Of a DNA stretch of 64,000 nt, positions 36,211-46,962 are shown one piece after another. The stretch is from Bradyrhizobium zhengyangense (lineage in GTDB: Bacteria; Pseudomonadota; Alphaproteobacteria; Rhizobiales; Xanthobacteraceae), in the NCBI RefSeq assembly GCF_022012435.1, contig NZ_JAKLUA010000001.1, positions 62,001 through 126,000 on the forward strand, read 5' to 3'. The translations under genes were made by a program, and so were the position numbers. A model generated the notes under the pieces. It saw nothing but the letters and a program-made list of their open reading frames with translations. It ran no database searches and was not told the DNA's origin. The first letter of the stretch is position 1, and every line of letters starts with the position of its first letter.

Positions 36211-36927
36211 ATGACTGATCCGGTCTATCGTCGCGTCGTGATCAAGCTATCCGGCGAATATCTCGCAGGACAGCAGGGGTTTGGCATCGATCAGCCGACC
36301 ATGGACCGGGTTGCGGATGATCTGATCGCGGCCCGCCAGCTCGGATGCGAGGTGGCGGTCGTGATCGGCGGCGGCAATATTTTCCGCGGCGTCGAGGTCT
36401 CCTCGCGCGGCGTCTCCCGCACGACCGGCGACACCATGGGCATGCTCGCCACCATGATGAACTGCCTCGCGCTGGAAGCCACCATCGAGCGCAAGGGCGC
36501 GCCGGCGCGGACGCTGTCGGCGTTTGTCATGCCCGAGATTTCCGAGCTGTTCACGCGCACCGCGGCGCACAAATACCTCGCCGAGGGTCGAATCATCGTG
36601 CTCGGTGGTGGCACCGGCAATCCGTACTTCACCACGGACACGACGGCCGTGCTGCGCGCCGCAGAAATCGGCGCCGAGGCGGTGCTGAAGGCCACCAATG
36701 TCGACGGGGTTTACTCGGCCGACCCGAAGAAGGACCCGTCGGCCAAGCGGTTCGACCGGCTGACGCATTCGCAGGCTATCGAAGGCGGCTACAAGGTGAT
36801 GGATGCGACCGCCTTCGCACTTGCCCGCGAGACGTCGCTGCCTATCATCGTATTTTCGATCGCGGAGCCCGGTTCGATCGGCGCGATTCTGCGCGGCATC
36901 GGCCACGGGACTGTTGTCGCCGGCTGA
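36211..36927 (+). CDS. pyrH: UMP kinase
   Basis: Phosphorylates UMP to UDP for RNA, sugar-nucleotide and lipid A precursors; 238 aa. The ATG at 36211 follows GAGGAAAG. The N-terminal [23 protein letters not shown] and [18 protein letters not shown] are hallmarks of the hexameric bacterial enzyme of the amino-acid-kinase fold, and [13 protein letters not shown] forms the ATP loop. It sits between tsf and frr as in most bacteria. Confidence 0.97.
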   Translation: MTDPVYRRVVIKLSGEYLAGQQGFGIDQPTMDRVADDLIAARQLGCEVAVVIGGGNIFRGVEVSSRGVSRTTGDTMGMLATMMNCLALEATIERKGAPARTLSAFVMPEISELFTRTAAHKYLAEGRIIVLGGGTGNPYFTTDTTAVLRAAEIGAEAVLKATNVDGVYSADPKKDPSAKRFDRLTHSQAIEGGYKVMDATAFALARETSLPIIVFSIAEPGSIGAILRGIGHGTVVAG

Positions 36928-36994
36928 CGGGCTCGTCTTGGTGCCCCGAAGGAGGGGTGCGGTGAGGTCGCCGGACTATTGAAGGAGAAGCGTG

Positions 36995-37558
36995 ATGGCC
37001 ACGGGTAATTTCGACCTCAACGAAGTGAAGCGCCGCATGCAGGGCGCGGTCGCATCCCTCAAGCACGAACTCGGTGGCCTGCGCACGGGCCGTGCATCGG
37101 CCTCGATGCTCGATCCGGTGCAGGTCGACGCCTATGGCAGTCACATGCCCCTCAATCAGCTCGCCACCGTCAGCGTGCCCGAGCCGCGCCTGATCTCGGT
37201 GCAGGTCTGGGACAAGTCGATGGTCAAGGCCGTCGAAAAGGCGATCGTCGATTCCAATCTCGGCCTGTCGCCGGCAACCGAAGGCCAGGTGCTGCGCCTG
37301 CGCATCCCTGAACTCAACGAGGAGCGCCGCAAGGAGCTCGTCAAGGTCGCGCACAAATATGCCGAGGCCGCCAAGGTCGCCGCGCGTCACGTCCGCCGCG
37401 ACGGCCTCGATGTCCTCAAGAAGCTCGAGAAGAATCACGAGATGTCGGAGGACGACCAGAAGCGTCACGCCGACGAGGTGCAGAAGGCCACCGACGGCAC
37501 CATCACCGAGATCGACCAGCTGCTGGCCGCCAAGGAAAAAGAAATCCTCACCGTTTAA
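36995..37558 (+). CDS. frr: Ribosome recycling factor
   Basis: Releases ribosomes from mRNA after termination, together with EF-G; 187 aa. The ATG at 36995 follows GGAG. The three-helix bundle is recognised by [20 protein letters not shown] near residues 29-48, [20 protein letters not shown] and the R-rich helix [20 protein letters not shown]. The gene ends 11 nt before uppS. Confidence 0.97.
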   Translation: MATGNFDLNEVKRRMQGAVASLKHELGGLRTGRASASMLDPVQVDAYGSHMPLNQLATVSVPEPRLISVQVWDKSMVKAVEKAIVDSNLGLSPATEGQVLRLRIPELNEERRKELVKVAHKYAEAAKVAARHVRRDGLDVLKKLEKNHEMSEDDQKRHADEVQKATDGTITEIDQLLAAKEKEILTV

Positions 37559-37569
37559 GGCCTTTTTCG

Positions 37570-38328
37570 ATGTCCAACGCCGCCGCGCCCGCAACGGACG
37601 GACCTGATCGGTCCGATGTGCCTGCGCATGTCGCCATCATCATGGATGGCAACGGGCGTTGGGCGGCCGCGCGCGGTCTGCCGCGGGCCGAGGGCCATCG
37701 CCGCGGCGTCGAAGCGCTGCGGCGCGTGGTGCGGGCCTCACACGAGCTCGGCATCCGCTATCTCACCATCTTCTCGTTCTCGTCCGAGAACTGGTCGCGC
37801 CCGGCAAGCGAGATCGGCGATCTCTTCGGACTGCTCCGGCGCTTCATCCGCAACGATCTCGCCAGCCTGCATCGCGACGGCGTCAAGGTGCGCATCATCG
37901 GCGAGCGCGCCGGGCTCGAGGGCGACATCTGCGCGCTCCTCAACGAGGCCGAGGAGTTGACGCGCGACAACACGCGCCTCACGCTCGTCGTCGCCTTCAA
38001 TTACGGCTCGCGGCAGGAGATCGCGAAGGCCGCGCAGAAACTCGCCCGCGAAGTCGCCGACGGCACGCGCGATCCCAAAACGATCGACGCCGACGCACTC
38101 GGCGCCCATCTCGATGCGCCCGACATTCCCGATCCAGATCTCATCATCCGCACCAGCGGCGAGCAGCGCCTCTCCAACTTCCTGATGTGGCAGGCCGCCT
38201 ATAGCGAGCTCGTCTTCGTGCCGGTCCATTGGCCGGATTTCGACAAGGCGGCGCTCGAAAGCGCGGTCGCCGAATTCGCCAGGCGCGAGCGCCGTTTCGG
38301 CGGCCTGGTCGCGAAATCAGCCTCGTGA
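37570..38328 (+). CDS. uppS: Isoprenyl (undecaprenyl diphosphate) transferase
   Basis: Makes the C55 lipid carrier for peptidoglycan and polysaccharide synthesis; 252 aa. It has the cis-prenyltransferase motifs [20 protein letters not shown] (catalytic Asp in MDGNGRW), the GHRRG loop and the C-terminal [20 protein letters not shown]. The stop overlaps the GTG start of cdsA (GTGA), so the two are translationally coupled. Confidence 0.96.
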   Translation: MSNAAAPATDGPDRSDVPAHVAIIMDGNGRWAAARGLPRAEGHRRGVEALRRVVRASHELGIRYLTIFSFSSENWSRPASEIGDLFGLLRRFIRNDLASLHRDGVKVRIIGERAGLEGDICALLNEAEELTRDNTRLTLVVAFNYGSRQEIAKAAQKLAREVADGTRDPKTIDADALGAHLDAPDIPDPDLIIRTSGEQRLSNFLMWQAAYSELVFVPVHWPDFDKAALESAVAEFARRERRFGGLVAKSAS

Positions 38329-39167
38329 GCGAACCCGAGGCCGCACCGGCGGGCACGACGCCGGCCCCGAGCAATCTGGTGATGCGAGTTCTCGCTGCGC
38401 TGGTGCTGGCGCCGATCACGCTCGCGCTCGCCTATGCCGGCGGCTGGCTGTGGGCGCTGCTCGTCACCCTGGTGTCGATCGGGCTGTTCACGGAATGGCT
38501 GACGGTGGTGGGCGCAGGCTCGACCGCGCTGACCGGGGCAGGGACCATCGTCATTGCCATGATGGGCTTGTGCGTTGCCGCAGGCGCGCTGAAGACCGCC
38601 GTCATTGTCGGCTTTATCGGCGGCGCGATCGTGACGCTGATCGCGCGCGGCAAGTTCGTCTGGGCCGCGAGCGGATTTGCCTATGCATCCGCGGCGCTGC
38701 TGGCCTCGATCCTGGTGCGGAAGGATCTCGTGCACGGCTTCACCGCGCTGATGTTCGTGCTGCTCGTGGTATGGGCGACCGATATCGGCGGCTATTTTGC
38801 CGGCCGTGGTATCGGCGGGCCGAAGCTTTGGCCGCGCGTCAGCCCGAAGAAGACCTGGGCCGGCGCGTTCGGCGGCTTTGCGGCGAGCCTTGCCGTTGCG
38901 GGCGGCTTCGCGGCCTTCGGCATCGGAAAGGCGGTTCCACTGCTCGCCGTCAGTGCCGTCCTGTCGGTGGTCTCGCAGGCAGGCGACCTGTTTGAATCCG
39001 CTGTGAAAAGACGCTTCGGCGTCAAGGATTCCAGTCACTTAATTCCCGGCCATGGCGGGCTATTGGACCGTCTGGACGGCTTTGTCGCCGCCATCCTGGT
39101 GGCATGGATTATCGGCTTCCTCCGCCATGGTGTGCATAGCGCCGGAAGCGGTCTTATGGTTTGGTGA
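38325..39167 (+). CDS. cdsA: Phosphatidate cytidylyltransferase (CDP-diglyceride synthase)
   Basis: Converts phosphatidic acid and CTP to CDP-diacylglycerol, the precursor of membrane phospholipids; 280 aa with about eight helices. The GTG at 38325 overlapping the uppS stop is preferred to a distant in-frame ATG inside uppS. The family signature is intact: [19 protein letters not shown] followed by [15 protein letters not shown] near the C-terminus. dxr begins 4 nt after its stop. Confidence 0.95.
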   Translation: MSEPEAAPAGTTPAPSNLVMRVLAALVLAPITLALAYAGGWLWALLVTLVSIGLFTEWLTVVGAGSTALTGAGTIVIAMMGLCVAAGALKTAVIVGFIGGAIVTLIARGKFVWAASGFAYASAALLASILVRKDLVHGFTALMFVLLVVWATDIGGYFAGRGIGGPKLWPRVSPKKTWAGAFGGFAASLAVAGGFAAFGIGKAVPLLAVSAVLSVVSQAGDLFESAVKRRFGVKDSSHLIPGHGGLLDRLDGFVAAILVAWIIGFLRHGVHSAGSGLMVW

Positions 39168-39171
39168 GGAT

Positions 39172-40395
39172 ATGAGCGCAGTCCCATTGCGTAATAACAA
39201 GCTTGCTGCGACCGACATCCGCAGCGTCACGGTCCTCGGCGCCACCGGCTCGATCGGCGACAGCACGATGGATCTGCTGCGCGCTTCGCCCGAGCGCTAT
39301 CGCGTCGAGGCGCTGACGGCGAACAGCAATGTCGAAGCGCTTGCAAAACTCGCGAAGGAATTTTCCGCGCGCTTCGTCGCGATTGCGGACAGCACCAAGC
39401 TTGCCGACCTGAAGTCTGCTCTTGCGGGCACGAGCACGGAATGCGGCGCCGGCGAAAGCGCGGTGATCGAAGCAGGCGCGCGCCCGGCCGATTGGGTGAT
39501 GGCCGCGGTGAGCGGCGCGGCGGGATTGAAGCCGGCGCTGGCTGCGGTCGATCGTGGCGCGCATGTCGCGCTCGCCAACAAGGAATGCCTGGTCTGCGCC
39601 GGTGATTTCTTCATGCAGCGCGCGGCGAAAGCCGGCGCATGCATTCTGCCTGCTGATTCCGAGCACAATGCGCTGTTTCAGGCGCTGGCATCGGGCAATC
39701 GCGACGAGCTGGTCCGCGTCATCATCACGGCATCGGGTGGCCCGTTCCGGACCTGGAAACCCGCCGACATCGAGAAGGCGACGCTCGAGCAGGCCCTGAA
39801 GCATCCGAACTGGAGCATGGGCCAGAAGATCACGATCGACTCCGCCTCGATGATGAACAAGGGCCTCGAGGTGATCGAGGCGTCCTATCTGTTCGCGCTT
39901 TCGCCCGACGAGATCGACGTGCTGGTGCATCCGCAGTCGATCATCCACGGCATGGTCGAGTTTTCGGACCGCTCGGTAATGGCCCAGCTCGGCTCGCCCG
40001 ACATGCGCACGCCGATCGCCCACTGCCTTGGCTGGCCCGACCGGATCAAGGGACCGGCGGCCAAGCTCGATCTGGCCAAGATCGGCCAGTTGACCTTCGA
40101 GGCTCCCGACTTCGAGCGGTTCCCCGGGCTTCGCCTGGCTTTCGAGTCGCTCCGGACCGGGAAGGGGGCGACCACCGTCTACAACGCCGCCAACGAGGTC
40201 GCGGTCGCGGCCTTCATCGCCGGCAAGATCCGCTTTGGTGCCATCGCCCGCCTGGTCGAGGCGACGCTGGAGGACTGGATCCGGAGCGGGAACCAAGGCC
40301 CCATGACGTCAGCGGATGATGCAATAAACGTTGACCATGTTGCGCGAAATAAAGCTGCCGCCCTATTGCCTCAAATTGCCTTAAAGGCATCCTAG
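39172..40395 (+). CDS. dxr: 1-deoxy-D-xylulose-5-phosphate reductoisomerase
   Basis: Second step of the MEP isoprenoid pathway, giving 2-C-methyl-D-erythritol 4-phosphate; 407 aa. The start at 39172 follows GGTGAGGAT. It has an NADPH fold, [18 protein letters not shown]; the metal/substrate motifs [12 protein letters not shown] and [12 protein letters not shown]; and a SGGPFRTW loop and [20 protein letters not shown], all classical. It feeds the uppS lipid made two genes earlier. Confidence 0.97.
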   Translation: MSAVPLRNNKLAATDIRSVTVLGATGSIGDSTMDLLRASPERYRVEALTANSNVEALAKLAKEFSARFVAIADSTKLADLKSALAGTSTECGAGESAVIEAGARPADWVMAAVSGAAGLKPALAAVDRGAHVALANKECLVCAGDFFMQRAAKAGACILPADSEHNALFQALASGNRDELVRVIITASGGPFRTWKPADIEKATLEQALKHPNWSMGQKITIDSASMMNKGLEVIEASYLFALSPDEIDVLVHPQSIIHGMVEFSDRSVMAQLGSPDMRTPIAHCLGWPDRIKGPAAKLDLAKIGQLTFEAPDFERFPGLRLAFESLRTGKGATTVYNAANEVAVAAFIAGKIRFGAIARLVEATLEDWIRSGNQGPMTSADDAINVDHVARNKAAALLPQIALKAS

Positions 40396-40439
40396 ACAGT
40401 TCGGGGCCAGGGCCTTGCGGCGCTGGATGAGGGAATTCG

Positions 40440-41591
40440 ATGATCGACTTTTTTACCCATAGTTTCAATACGTTGAGCCATGGGCTCCTCGGCTACGTCG
40501 TTCCCTTCCTCTTCGTCCTGACCATCGTCGTGTTCTTCCATGAGCTCGGCCATTTCCTGGTCGCGCGCTGGGCGGGCGTTCGGGTGCTAACCTTCTCGCT
40601 CGGGTTCGGACCTGAGCTGGTCGGTTTCAACGATCGCCACGGCACGCGCTGGAAGATCTCGGCAATCCCGCTTGGCGGCTACGTCAAGTTCTTCGGGGAC
40701 GAGAGCGAGGCCTCGACGCCGTCGGCCGCGACGCTGGAGGCGATGACGGCGGAGGAGCGCGCCGGCAGCTTCCACCACAAGAAGGTCGGCCCGCGCGCCG
40801 CCATCGTCGCCGCCGGACCTGTCGCCAATTTCATTCTCGGCGCCCTGATTTTCGCAGGCATGGCCCTGTATTACGGCAAGCCGAGCACGATCGCCCGCGT
40901 GGACGGCGTCGTCGCCGACGGTGCCGCGGCCGCCGCCGGCTTCAAGATCGGCGACGTCGTCGTGCAGATCGACGGCAAGCCGATCGAGAGCTTTGCCGAT
41001 ATGCAACGGATCGTGGCGACGAGCGCAGGTTCAGCCCTGGCTTTCGAGGTGAAGCGGGACGGCGGGCTGGTGTCCCTGACCGCGACCCCGGCGCTGCTCG
41101 AGCGCAAGGATCCGTTTGGCAACAGTCACAAGGTCGGCGTGCTCGGTGTCGAACACAAATCGCAGGCCGGTGAGGCCTCGACCTCGCCGGTCGGTGTCGG
41201 CGAGGCGCTCAAGATCGGGGTCGAGCAGGTCTGGTTCATCATCACCAGCACCTTCAAGTTCCTGGGCTCGCTGTTCATCGGGCAGGGCAATCCGAACGAG
41301 GTCAGCGGCGTCCTCGGCATCGCCAAGATGTCGGGACAGGCGGCCAGCGCCGGGTTCCAGTTCGTGATCAATCTATGCGCGGTGCTGTCGGTTTCGATCG
41401 GCCTGCTGAACCTGTTCCCAATTCCGCTGCTCGATGGCGGTCACCTTCTGTTCTACTCGGCCGAGATCGTCCGCGGCCGTCCGCTGTCCGAGCGGACTCA
41501 GGAGATGGGGTTCCGAATCGGGCTCGGTCTGGTGCTGATGCTGATGGTGTTTGCCACCTACAACGACATCCTGCGGATGGCCGCTTCCTGA
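40440..41591 (+). CDS. rseP: RIP metalloprotease RseP
   Basis: Site-2-type intramembrane protease (383 aa) that releases envelope-stress anti-sigma factors and clears signal-peptide remnants. The zinc site HELGH lies at residues 34-38, the PDZ domain about residues 140-225 (RVDGVVADGAAAAAGFKIGD), and the third zinc ligand is in IPLLDGGHLLFY. Four membrane helices are visible. One PDZ domain is evident, where E. coli has two. It precedes bamA, as in most Proteobacteria. Confidence 0.95.
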   Translation: MIDFFTHSFNTLSHGLLGYVVPFLFVLTIVVFFHELGHFLVARWAGVRVLTFSLGFGPELVGFNDRHGTRWKISAIPLGGYVKFFGDESEASTPSAATLEAMTAEERAGSFHHKKVGPRAAIVAAGPVANFILGALIFAGMALYYGKPSTIARVDGVVADGAAAAAGFKIGDVVVQIDGKPIESFADMQRIVATSAGSALAFEVKRDGGLVSLTATPALLERKDPFGNSHKVGVLGVEHKSQAGEASTSPVGVGEALKIGVEQVWFIITSTFKFLGSLFIGQGNPNEVSGVLGIAKMSGQAASAGFQFVINLCAVLSVSIGLLNLFPIPLLDGGHLLFYSAEIVRGRPLSERTQEMGFRIGLGLVLMLMVFATYNDILRMAAS

Positions 41592-41765
41592 TCGGGGCTT
41601 TTTTGTGGCGTTGCTGTTGAGCAACGTCTTGGAATGAAATTGAAATTACCCTGTCAGCTGCCGTTTGCGATGTCGGGGAAATTGGCTACAAGCGGCTAGA
41701 ACTTGGGGAATCTCCCAGACCGGCTTTGGGGTTGGGTCTGGTAAGTTGATAAGGGCGCGTTGCGC
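41592..41765 (+). promoter_or_regulatory. bamA leader with hairpin
   Basis: CCAGACC (41715-41721) and GGTCTGG (41735-41741) form a 7-bp stem 25 nt upstream of the bamA ATG. AAGGG at about 41751 is the ribosome site. A separate bamA promoter may lie in the AT-richer block around 41630-41700. Confidence 0.4.
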
Positions 41766-44300
41766 ATGAAGTTTGGACTGCGACTCCGGGGGGGCTTGCT
41801 CGCAACCCTGATCATGTTCGGCGCGCCGGTGGTTGCCCCGGTTGGGGCTGTTTTGGTGTCTTCGTCTGCGCTCGCTCAGACCGTGCAGTCGATTTCCGTC
41901 GAAGGAAATCGCCGCGTCGAGGTGGAGACGATCCGCTCCTATTTCAAGCCGGGCCCCGGGGGGCGCCTCGATCAGGGCGCCATCGATGATGGCCTCAAGG
42001 CGCTGATCGAGACCGGCCTGTTCCAGGACGTGAAGATCAACCGTGGCGCTGGCGGCCAGCTCGTCGTCTCCGTTGTGGAAAACCCGGTGATCGGACGCAT
42101 CGCGTTCGAGGGCAACAAGAAGATCAAGGACGAGCAGCTCACCGCCGAAGTGCAGTCCAAGGCCCGCGGTACCTTCTCCCGCGCCATGGTGCAGTCGGAC
42201 ACGCTGCGAATCGCCGAAATCTATCGCCGCTCCGGCCGCTATGACGTGACCGTCACGCCCGAGATCATCGAGCAACCGAACAACCGGGTCGATCTCGTCT
42301 TCACGATCAACGAAGGCGCCAAGACCGGCGTCAAGTCGATCGATTTCGTCGGCAACAACGCGTTTTCGTCCTACCGCCTGCGCGACGTCATCAAGACGCG
42401 CGAAACCAATCTGCTGAGCTTCCTCGGCAGCGGCGACGTGTACGACCCCGATCGCGTCGAGGCCGACCGCGACCTGATTCGCCGCTACTACCTGAAGAAC
42501 GGCTTCGCCGACGTTCAGGTCGTCGCCGCGCTCACCGAATACGATCCGGAGAAGAAGGGCTTCAACGTCACCTTCAAGATCGAGGAAGGCCAGCAGTACC
42601 GCGTCGGCACCGTCGATTTCCGCTCCACCATCCCGAACTTCGACCCAACCACGTTGCGCTCTTTTTCGCGCGTCAATGTCGGTTCGCTCTACAATGTCGA
42701 ATCGGTCGAGAAGTCGGTCGAGGAGATGCAGATCGAGGCCTCGCGCCGCGGCTATGCCTTCGCGGTGGTGCGTCCGGCCGGCGATCGCAATTTCGATGCG
42801 CACACCGTCGCCGTCGTGTTCAACATCGATGAAGGTCCGCGCACCTACATCGAGCGCATCAACATTCGCGGCAACACCCGTACCCGTGACTACGTGATCC
42901 GCCGCGAGTTCGACATCTCCGAGGGCGATGCCTACAACCGTGCGCTGGTCGACCGCGCCGAGCGCCGCCTGAAGAACCTCGACTACTTCAAGACCGTGAA
43001 GATCACGACGGAGCCGGGTTCGTCCAGCGACCGCGTGGTCCTGGTCGTCGATCTCGAAGAGAAGTCGACCGGCGACTTCTCGGTCTCGGGCGGTTACTCC
43101 ACGACGGACGGTGCGCTGGCCGAAGTCTCCGTCTCCGAGCGCAACCTGCTCGGCCGCGGCCTGTTCGCCAAGGCGTCGGTCACCTACGGCCAGTATGCGC
43201 GCGGCTATTCGCTCTCGTTCGTCGAGCCTTATCTGCTCGACTATCGCGTCGCGCTGGGCCTCGACCTCTATCAGCGCCAGCAGCTGTCCAACAGCTACAT
43301 CTCCTACGGCACCAAGACGCTCGGCTTCTCGCCGCGTCTCGGCTTCGCCTTGCGCGAGGATCTGTCGCTGCAGCTGCGCTACTCGATCTACCGGCAGGAA
43401 ATCACGCTGCCGTCCTATCTGGCGAACTGTAACAACGTCCCGACCTCGGGCGCGTTCAACCCGAGCCCGGCCTATGCTGCCCTCAACGGCATTGATCTGA
43501 GCTCGACCAACGGCCTCGGTTGCTACAGCGACGGCGAGGCCTCGCTGCCGGTCCGCAAGGAGCTTGCGAACGGCAAGACGCTGACCTCGGCGCTCGGCTA
43601 CACGCTGACCTACAACACGCTCGACAACAACAAGAACCCGACCGACGGTCTGCTGGTCGACTTCCGGCAGGACTTCGCCGGCGTCGGCGGCGACGTCTCC
43701 TATCTGAAGACCGCCCTCGACGCGAAGTACTACCAGTCGCTGGTGTCGGACCTGGTCGGCCTCGTCCATCTCCAGGGCGGTGTCCTGAACAAGATCGGCA
43801 GCAAAGATCTGCGCATGCTCGATCACTTCCAGATGGGTCCGAACCTCGTTCGCGGCTTCGCGCCGAACGGCATCGGCCCGCGCGACATCAACCCGTACGA
43901 CACGCAGGACGCGCTCGGCGGCACCAAGTATTGGGGCGCCTCGCTCGAATTGCAGATGCCGTTCTGGTTCCTGCCGAAGGAAGTCGGTCTGAAGGGCGCG
44001 GTCTATGCCGATGCCGGCGGTCTGTATGACTACCAGGGCCCGACGACCTGGACGCTGACAGGCGAAACCACGACGACCAAGAACTCGAATTGTATCGCGT
44101 CGACGATCAATCCGAACACCGCCGGAACCTGTACTGGCCTCGTCTACGACGACAGCAAGGTTATCCGGTCGTCGGTTGGTGTCGGCTTGATCTGGGCCTC
44201 ACCGTTCGGTCCGCTGCGCTTCGACTACGCAGTGCCGCTCACCAAGGGCAAGTACGACCGTACGCAGGAATTCCGGTTCGGCGGCGGCACTTCGTTCTAA
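41766..44300 (+). CDS. bamA: Outer-membrane protein assembly factor BamA
   Basis: Central Omp85 component that inserts beta-barrel proteins in the outer membrane; 844 aa from the ATG at 41766 (a TTG two codons earlier is possible). The signal peptide ends SSSALAQT. Five POTRA repeats occupy about residues 38-430 (VQSISVEGNRRVEVETIRSY begins the first). The 16-strand barrel follows, with VRGFAPNGIGPRD near residue 697 forming the conserved loop-6 VRGF/Y motif. It ends FRFGGGTSF with terminal Phe. It also handles the outer-membrane proteins PcuB and the Omp25-like protein of this window. Confidence 0.97.
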   Translation: MKFGLRLRGGLLATLIMFGAPVVAPVGAVLVSSSALAQTVQSISVEGNRRVEVETIRSYFKPGPGGRLDQGAIDDGLKALIETGLFQDVKINRGAGGQLVVSVVENPVIGRIAFEGNKKIKDEQLTAEVQSKARGTFSRAMVQSDTLRIAEIYRRSGRYDVTVTPEIIEQPNNRVDLVFTINEGAKTGVKSIDFVGNNAFSSYRLRDVIKTRETNLLSFLGSGDVYDPDRVEADRDLIRRYYLKNGFADVQVVAALTEYDPEKKGFNVTFKIEEGQQYRVGTVDFRSTIPNFDPTTLRSFSRVNVGSLYNVESVEKSVEEMQIEASRRGYAFAVVRPAGDRNFDAHTVAVVFNIDEGPRTYIERINIRGNTRTRDYVIRREFDISEGDAYNRALVDRAERRLKNLDYFKTVKITTEPGSSSDRVVLVVDLEEKSTGDFSVSGGYSTTDGALAEVSVSERNLLGRGLFAKASVTYGQYARGYSLSFVEPYLLDYRVALGLDLYQRQQLSNSYISYGTKTLGFSPRLGFALREDLSLQLRYSIYRQEITLPSYLANCNNVPTSGAFNPSPAYAALNGIDLSSTNGLGCYSDGEASLPVRKELANGKTLTSALGYTLTYNTLDNNKNPTDGLLVDFRQDFAGVGGDVSYLKTALDAKYYQSLVSDLVGLVHLQGGVLNKIGSKDLRMLDHFQMGPNLVRGFAPNGIGPRDINPYDTQDALGGTKYWGASLELQMPFWFLPKEVGLKGAVYADAGGLYDYQGPTTWTLTGETTTTKNSNCIASTINPNTAGTCTGLVYDDSKVIRSSVGVGLIWASPFGPLRFDYAVPLTKGKYDRTQEFRFGGGTSF

Positions 44301-44319
44301 TTCGATCAGCAGGGCTTGA

Positions 44320-44363
44320 GCCGGCCGCTTTGGGAATTCCTCCAGGAATTCCTTGGGGCCGGC
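44320..44363. other. Nested inverted repeat between bamA and lpxD
   Basis: Outer arms GCCGGCC (44320-44326) / GGCCGGC (44357-44363) enclose inner arms GGAATTCC (44333-44340) / GGAATTCC (44345-44352) around the loop TCCA. It could fold to a long interrupted hairpin. No T-run follows, so it is not a simple terminator; it may protect or attenuate the mRNA between the genes. Confidence 0.5.
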
Positions 44364-44449
44364 CGCCAAAAAGATCGTGCTCAATCCGTGAGATAAGGCA
44401 TGATGCGGCCTGACCGCTTCATGCCGAAGCCGGACCGCGACGGGGTGGA

Positions 44450-45517
44450 ATGGCGCAGCCGACCTTCTTCAAGAAACCGCCTGCTACGGCGCTGGCCGAT
44501 ATCGCCACGCTGACAAAGGCGCAACTGGTCGACCCGAGCAGGGGCGGTCATGTCATCACGGGTCTCGCTTCGCTGGACGAAGCCGGTCCGATGCATCTGG
44601 CGTTCTTCGACAACCTCAAATACGCCGATGAGCTCAAGGCGACCAAGGCTGGCGCCTGTCTGGTGAGCCCGCGATTCGAGGCGCAGGTGCCCGCGCATAC
44701 GGCCGTGCTGCGGGTGGCGCAGCCGTTCCGGGCCTTCGTCAGGATCGCCCGGGAATGGCACGCGGACGCATTGCGCCCAAAGTCCTGGTTCGGCAACGAC
44801 GGCATCGCGCCATCGGCCATCATCGACCCGTCGGCACGGCTGGAGGACGACGTCATCGTCGAGCCGCTGACCGTCATCGGTCCTGACGTGGAGATCGGCA
44901 GTGGCACTGTGATCGGGGCGGGCGTGGTCCTAGGTCCAGGCGTCAAGATCGGCCGGGATTGCAATGTGGGCGCACGTACGGCCATCCAGTGCGCGCTGAT
45001 CGGCAACAACGTGCTGATCTACCCCGGCTGCTCGATTGGCCAGGACGGCTATGGCTTCATCTTCTTCGGCCCCGAGGGCCATTTGAAAGTGCCCCAGACC
45101 GGTCGTGTGCTGATCCAGAACAATGTGGAAGTCGGCGCCGGCACCACCATCGATCGCGGCTCCCTGCGCGACACCGTGATCGGGGAGGGTACGAAAATCG
45201 ACAATCAGGTCCAGATCGGCCACAATGTGACCATCGGCCGGAATTGCCTCTTGGCGGCCCAGATCGGGCTCGCGGGCAGCTTGACCATCGGCGACAACGT
45301 GGCGCTGGGAGCGAAGGTTGGTATCAACAATCACCTCAAGATCGGCGATGGAGCCCAGGTGACCGCCATGAGCGCGGTCAAGGACGACATCCCCCCGGGG
45401 GGGCGTTGGGGCGGGCATTTCGCCAAGCCGACCAAACAATGGTTCAAGGAGATCATCGCGGTGGAGCGCCTGGTACGCGACAGCAAGGCCGATCCGAAGG
45501 ACGAGGGACGGGAATGA
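44450..45517 (+). CDS. lpxD: UDP-3-O-acylglucosamine N-acyltransferase
   Basis: Third step of lipid A synthesis: adds the N-linked hydroxyacyl chain from acyl-ACP; 355 aa trimeric enzyme. An N-terminal uridine-binding domain (1-110) is followed by a left-handed beta-helix of hexapeptide repeats ([20 protein letters not shown] onward). [11 protein letters not shown] holds the catalytic His. The C-terminal helix has [11 protein letters not shown]. The stop overlaps the fabZ start (ATGA). Confidence 0.96.
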   Translation: MAQPTFFKKPPATALADIATLTKAQLVDPSRGGHVITGLASLDEAGPMHLAFFDNLKYADELKATKAGACLVSPRFEAQVPAHTAVLRVAQPFRAFVRIAREWHADALRPKSWFGNDGIAPSAIIDPSARLEDDVIVEPLTVIGPDVEIGSGTVIGAGVVLGPGVKIGRDCNVGARTAIQCALIGNNVLIYPGCSIGQDGYGFIFFGPEGHLKVPQTGRVLIQNNVEVGAGTTIDRGSLRDTVIGEGTKIDNQVQIGHNVTIGRNCLLAAQIGLAGSLTIGDNVALGAKVGINNHLKIGDGAQVTAMSAVKDDIPPGGRWGGHFAKPTKQWFKEIIAVERLVRDSKADPKDEGRE

Positions 45518-45975
45518 CGGAGGAATCACCTGTTAAGTTTGCGCTGGTGGATATCAATGCGATCCTCCAGACCCTGCCGCATCGGTTTCCGATGCTGCTG
45601 ATCGACCGGGTGATCAACATCCGCGCCGATTACAGCGGTATCGGCATCAAGAACGTCACCTTCAACGAGCCGGCCTTCCAGGGGCATTTCCCGGAGCGTC
45701 CGGTCTATCCTGGTGTCATGATGATCGAGGCGATGGCGCAGACCGCAGGTGTGATTGGCATCAAGTCGGTCGAGGGCACCGAGAAGCCGCGCGCGGTGTA
45801 TTTCCTCACCATCGACAAGTGCAAGTTTCGCAAGCCCGTGCTTCCAGGCGACACCATCGAGTATCACATGCGTTCGCTCGGCCGCCGCAAGGCGATGTGG
45901 TGGTTTCACGGTGACGCCAAGGTCAACGGCCAGGTCGTCGCCGAGGCCGACGTCGGAGCCATGTTGACCGATTGA
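45514..45975 (+). CDS. fabZ: 3-hydroxyacyl-ACP dehydratase FabZ
   Basis: Dehydrates 3-hydroxyacyl-ACP in fatty acid elongation and competes with lipid A synthesis for the same substrate, which explains its place between lpxD and lpxA; 153 aa. It has the hot-dog fold, with [13 protein letters not shown] and the active-site segment [20 protein letters not shown] (catalytic His and Glu). The ATG at 45514 overlaps the lpxD stop. Confidence 0.97.
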   Translation: MTEESPVKFALVDINAILQTLPHRFPMLLIDRVINIRADYSGIGIKNVTFNEPAFQGHFPERPVYPGVMMIEAMAQTAGVIGIKSVEGTEKPRAVYFLTIDKCKFRKPVLPGDTIEYHMRSLGRRKAMWWFHGDAKVNGQVVAEADVGAMLTD

Positions 45976-46163
45976 GAACGGCGGGTCGCCCGTTCAAGTG
46001 TTGGATGAAGTGATTGATGCGAGCTGCACGGCTTGTTCAGCCGGCGTCTGAAACATGCCGAGATCATACGTCACTGGACAGATCGGGCGCAGTCGCGCTA
46101 ACCAGCGGAAAGCCGAGCAAGTTCAACACATAGTCAGACCTTGTTGATAAGTAAGATCGCTTG

Positions 46164-46955
46164 ATGAGTAAGATCGACCCCACCGCGCGGGTGGAAGACG
46201 GCGCCGTGATCGGCGAGGGCACCGAGATCGGGCCCTTTTGCATCATCGGCCGCAACGCCCGGATCGGGACCAATTGCAAGCTGATCGGACAGGTCACCGT
46301 CATCGGCCACACCTCGATCGGCGACGGCTGCGTGATCTCGCCGTTCGCGGTGCTTGGCGGCGCGCCGCAGGACCTCAGCTACAAGGGCGAGCCGACCACG
46401 CTCGACATCGGTTCTGGCAACACCATCCGCGAAGGTGCGACGATGAACGTCGGCACCGTCAAGGGCGGCGGCAAGACGCGCGTCGGCAATGACGGCTACT
46501 TCATGAACAACAGCCATGTCGGCCATGACTGCGTGGTCGGCAACAACGCGATCTTCGCGACCTCAGCGACGCTCGGCGGCCATTGCGAGATCGGCGACGC
46601 CGTCTATATCGGCGGCCTGTCCGCGGTGCATCAGTTCACCCGTATCGGCAACTACGTGATGGTCGGCGGCCTCTCGGGCGTGCGCGACGATATCATCCCG
46701 TATGGGCTCGCCAACGGCCAATATGCGGTGCTGGAGAGCCTTAACCTGATCGGCATGAAGCGGCGCAAGTTCACCAAGCAGCGGCTTGTGACGGTGCGCG
46801 CGTTCTACCAGAAGCTCTTCCACGGCCCCGGCACGTTTGCCGAGCGGCTGGAGTCGGTGCTGCCGCTTGCAAGCGAAGATCCCGCGATCGCCGAGATCCT
46901 CGGCTTCATCGGCAAGGGCAAGCGCCCACTCTGTCTTCCGACCATCGAGAAGTGA
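46164..46955 (+). CDS. lpxA: UDP-N-acetylglucosamine O-acyltransferase
   Basis: First step of lipid A synthesis; 263 aa trimeric left-handed beta-helix. The start is ATG 46164 (MSKIDPTARVEDGAVIG). Hexapeptide repeats run to about residue 190, and NNSHVGHDCVVGNNAIFA contains the catalytic His. The helical C-terminal acyl-ACP domain begins near GMKRRKFTKQRLVTVRAFY. The 188-nt gap to fabZ is larger than elsewhere in the block and may hold an internal promoter. Confidence 0.96.
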   Translation: MSKIDPTARVEDGAVIGEGTEIGPFCIIGRNARIGTNCKLIGQVTVIGHTSIGDGCVISPFAVLGGAPQDLSYKGEPTTLDIGSGNTIREGATMNVGTVKGGGKTRVGNDGYFMNNSHVGHDCVVGNNAIFATSATLGGHCEIGDAVYIGGLSAVHQFTRIGNYVMVGGLSGVRDDIIPYGLANGQYAVLESLNLIGMKRRKFTKQRLVTVRAFYQKLFHGPGTFAERLESVLPLASEDPAIAEILGFIGKGKRPLCLPTIEK

Positions 46956-46962
46956 TTTTGGG

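Noticed and set aside
41646..43826. A 726-codon minus-strand frame opposite bamA
   Set aside because: Antisense shadow of bamA with composition bias only.
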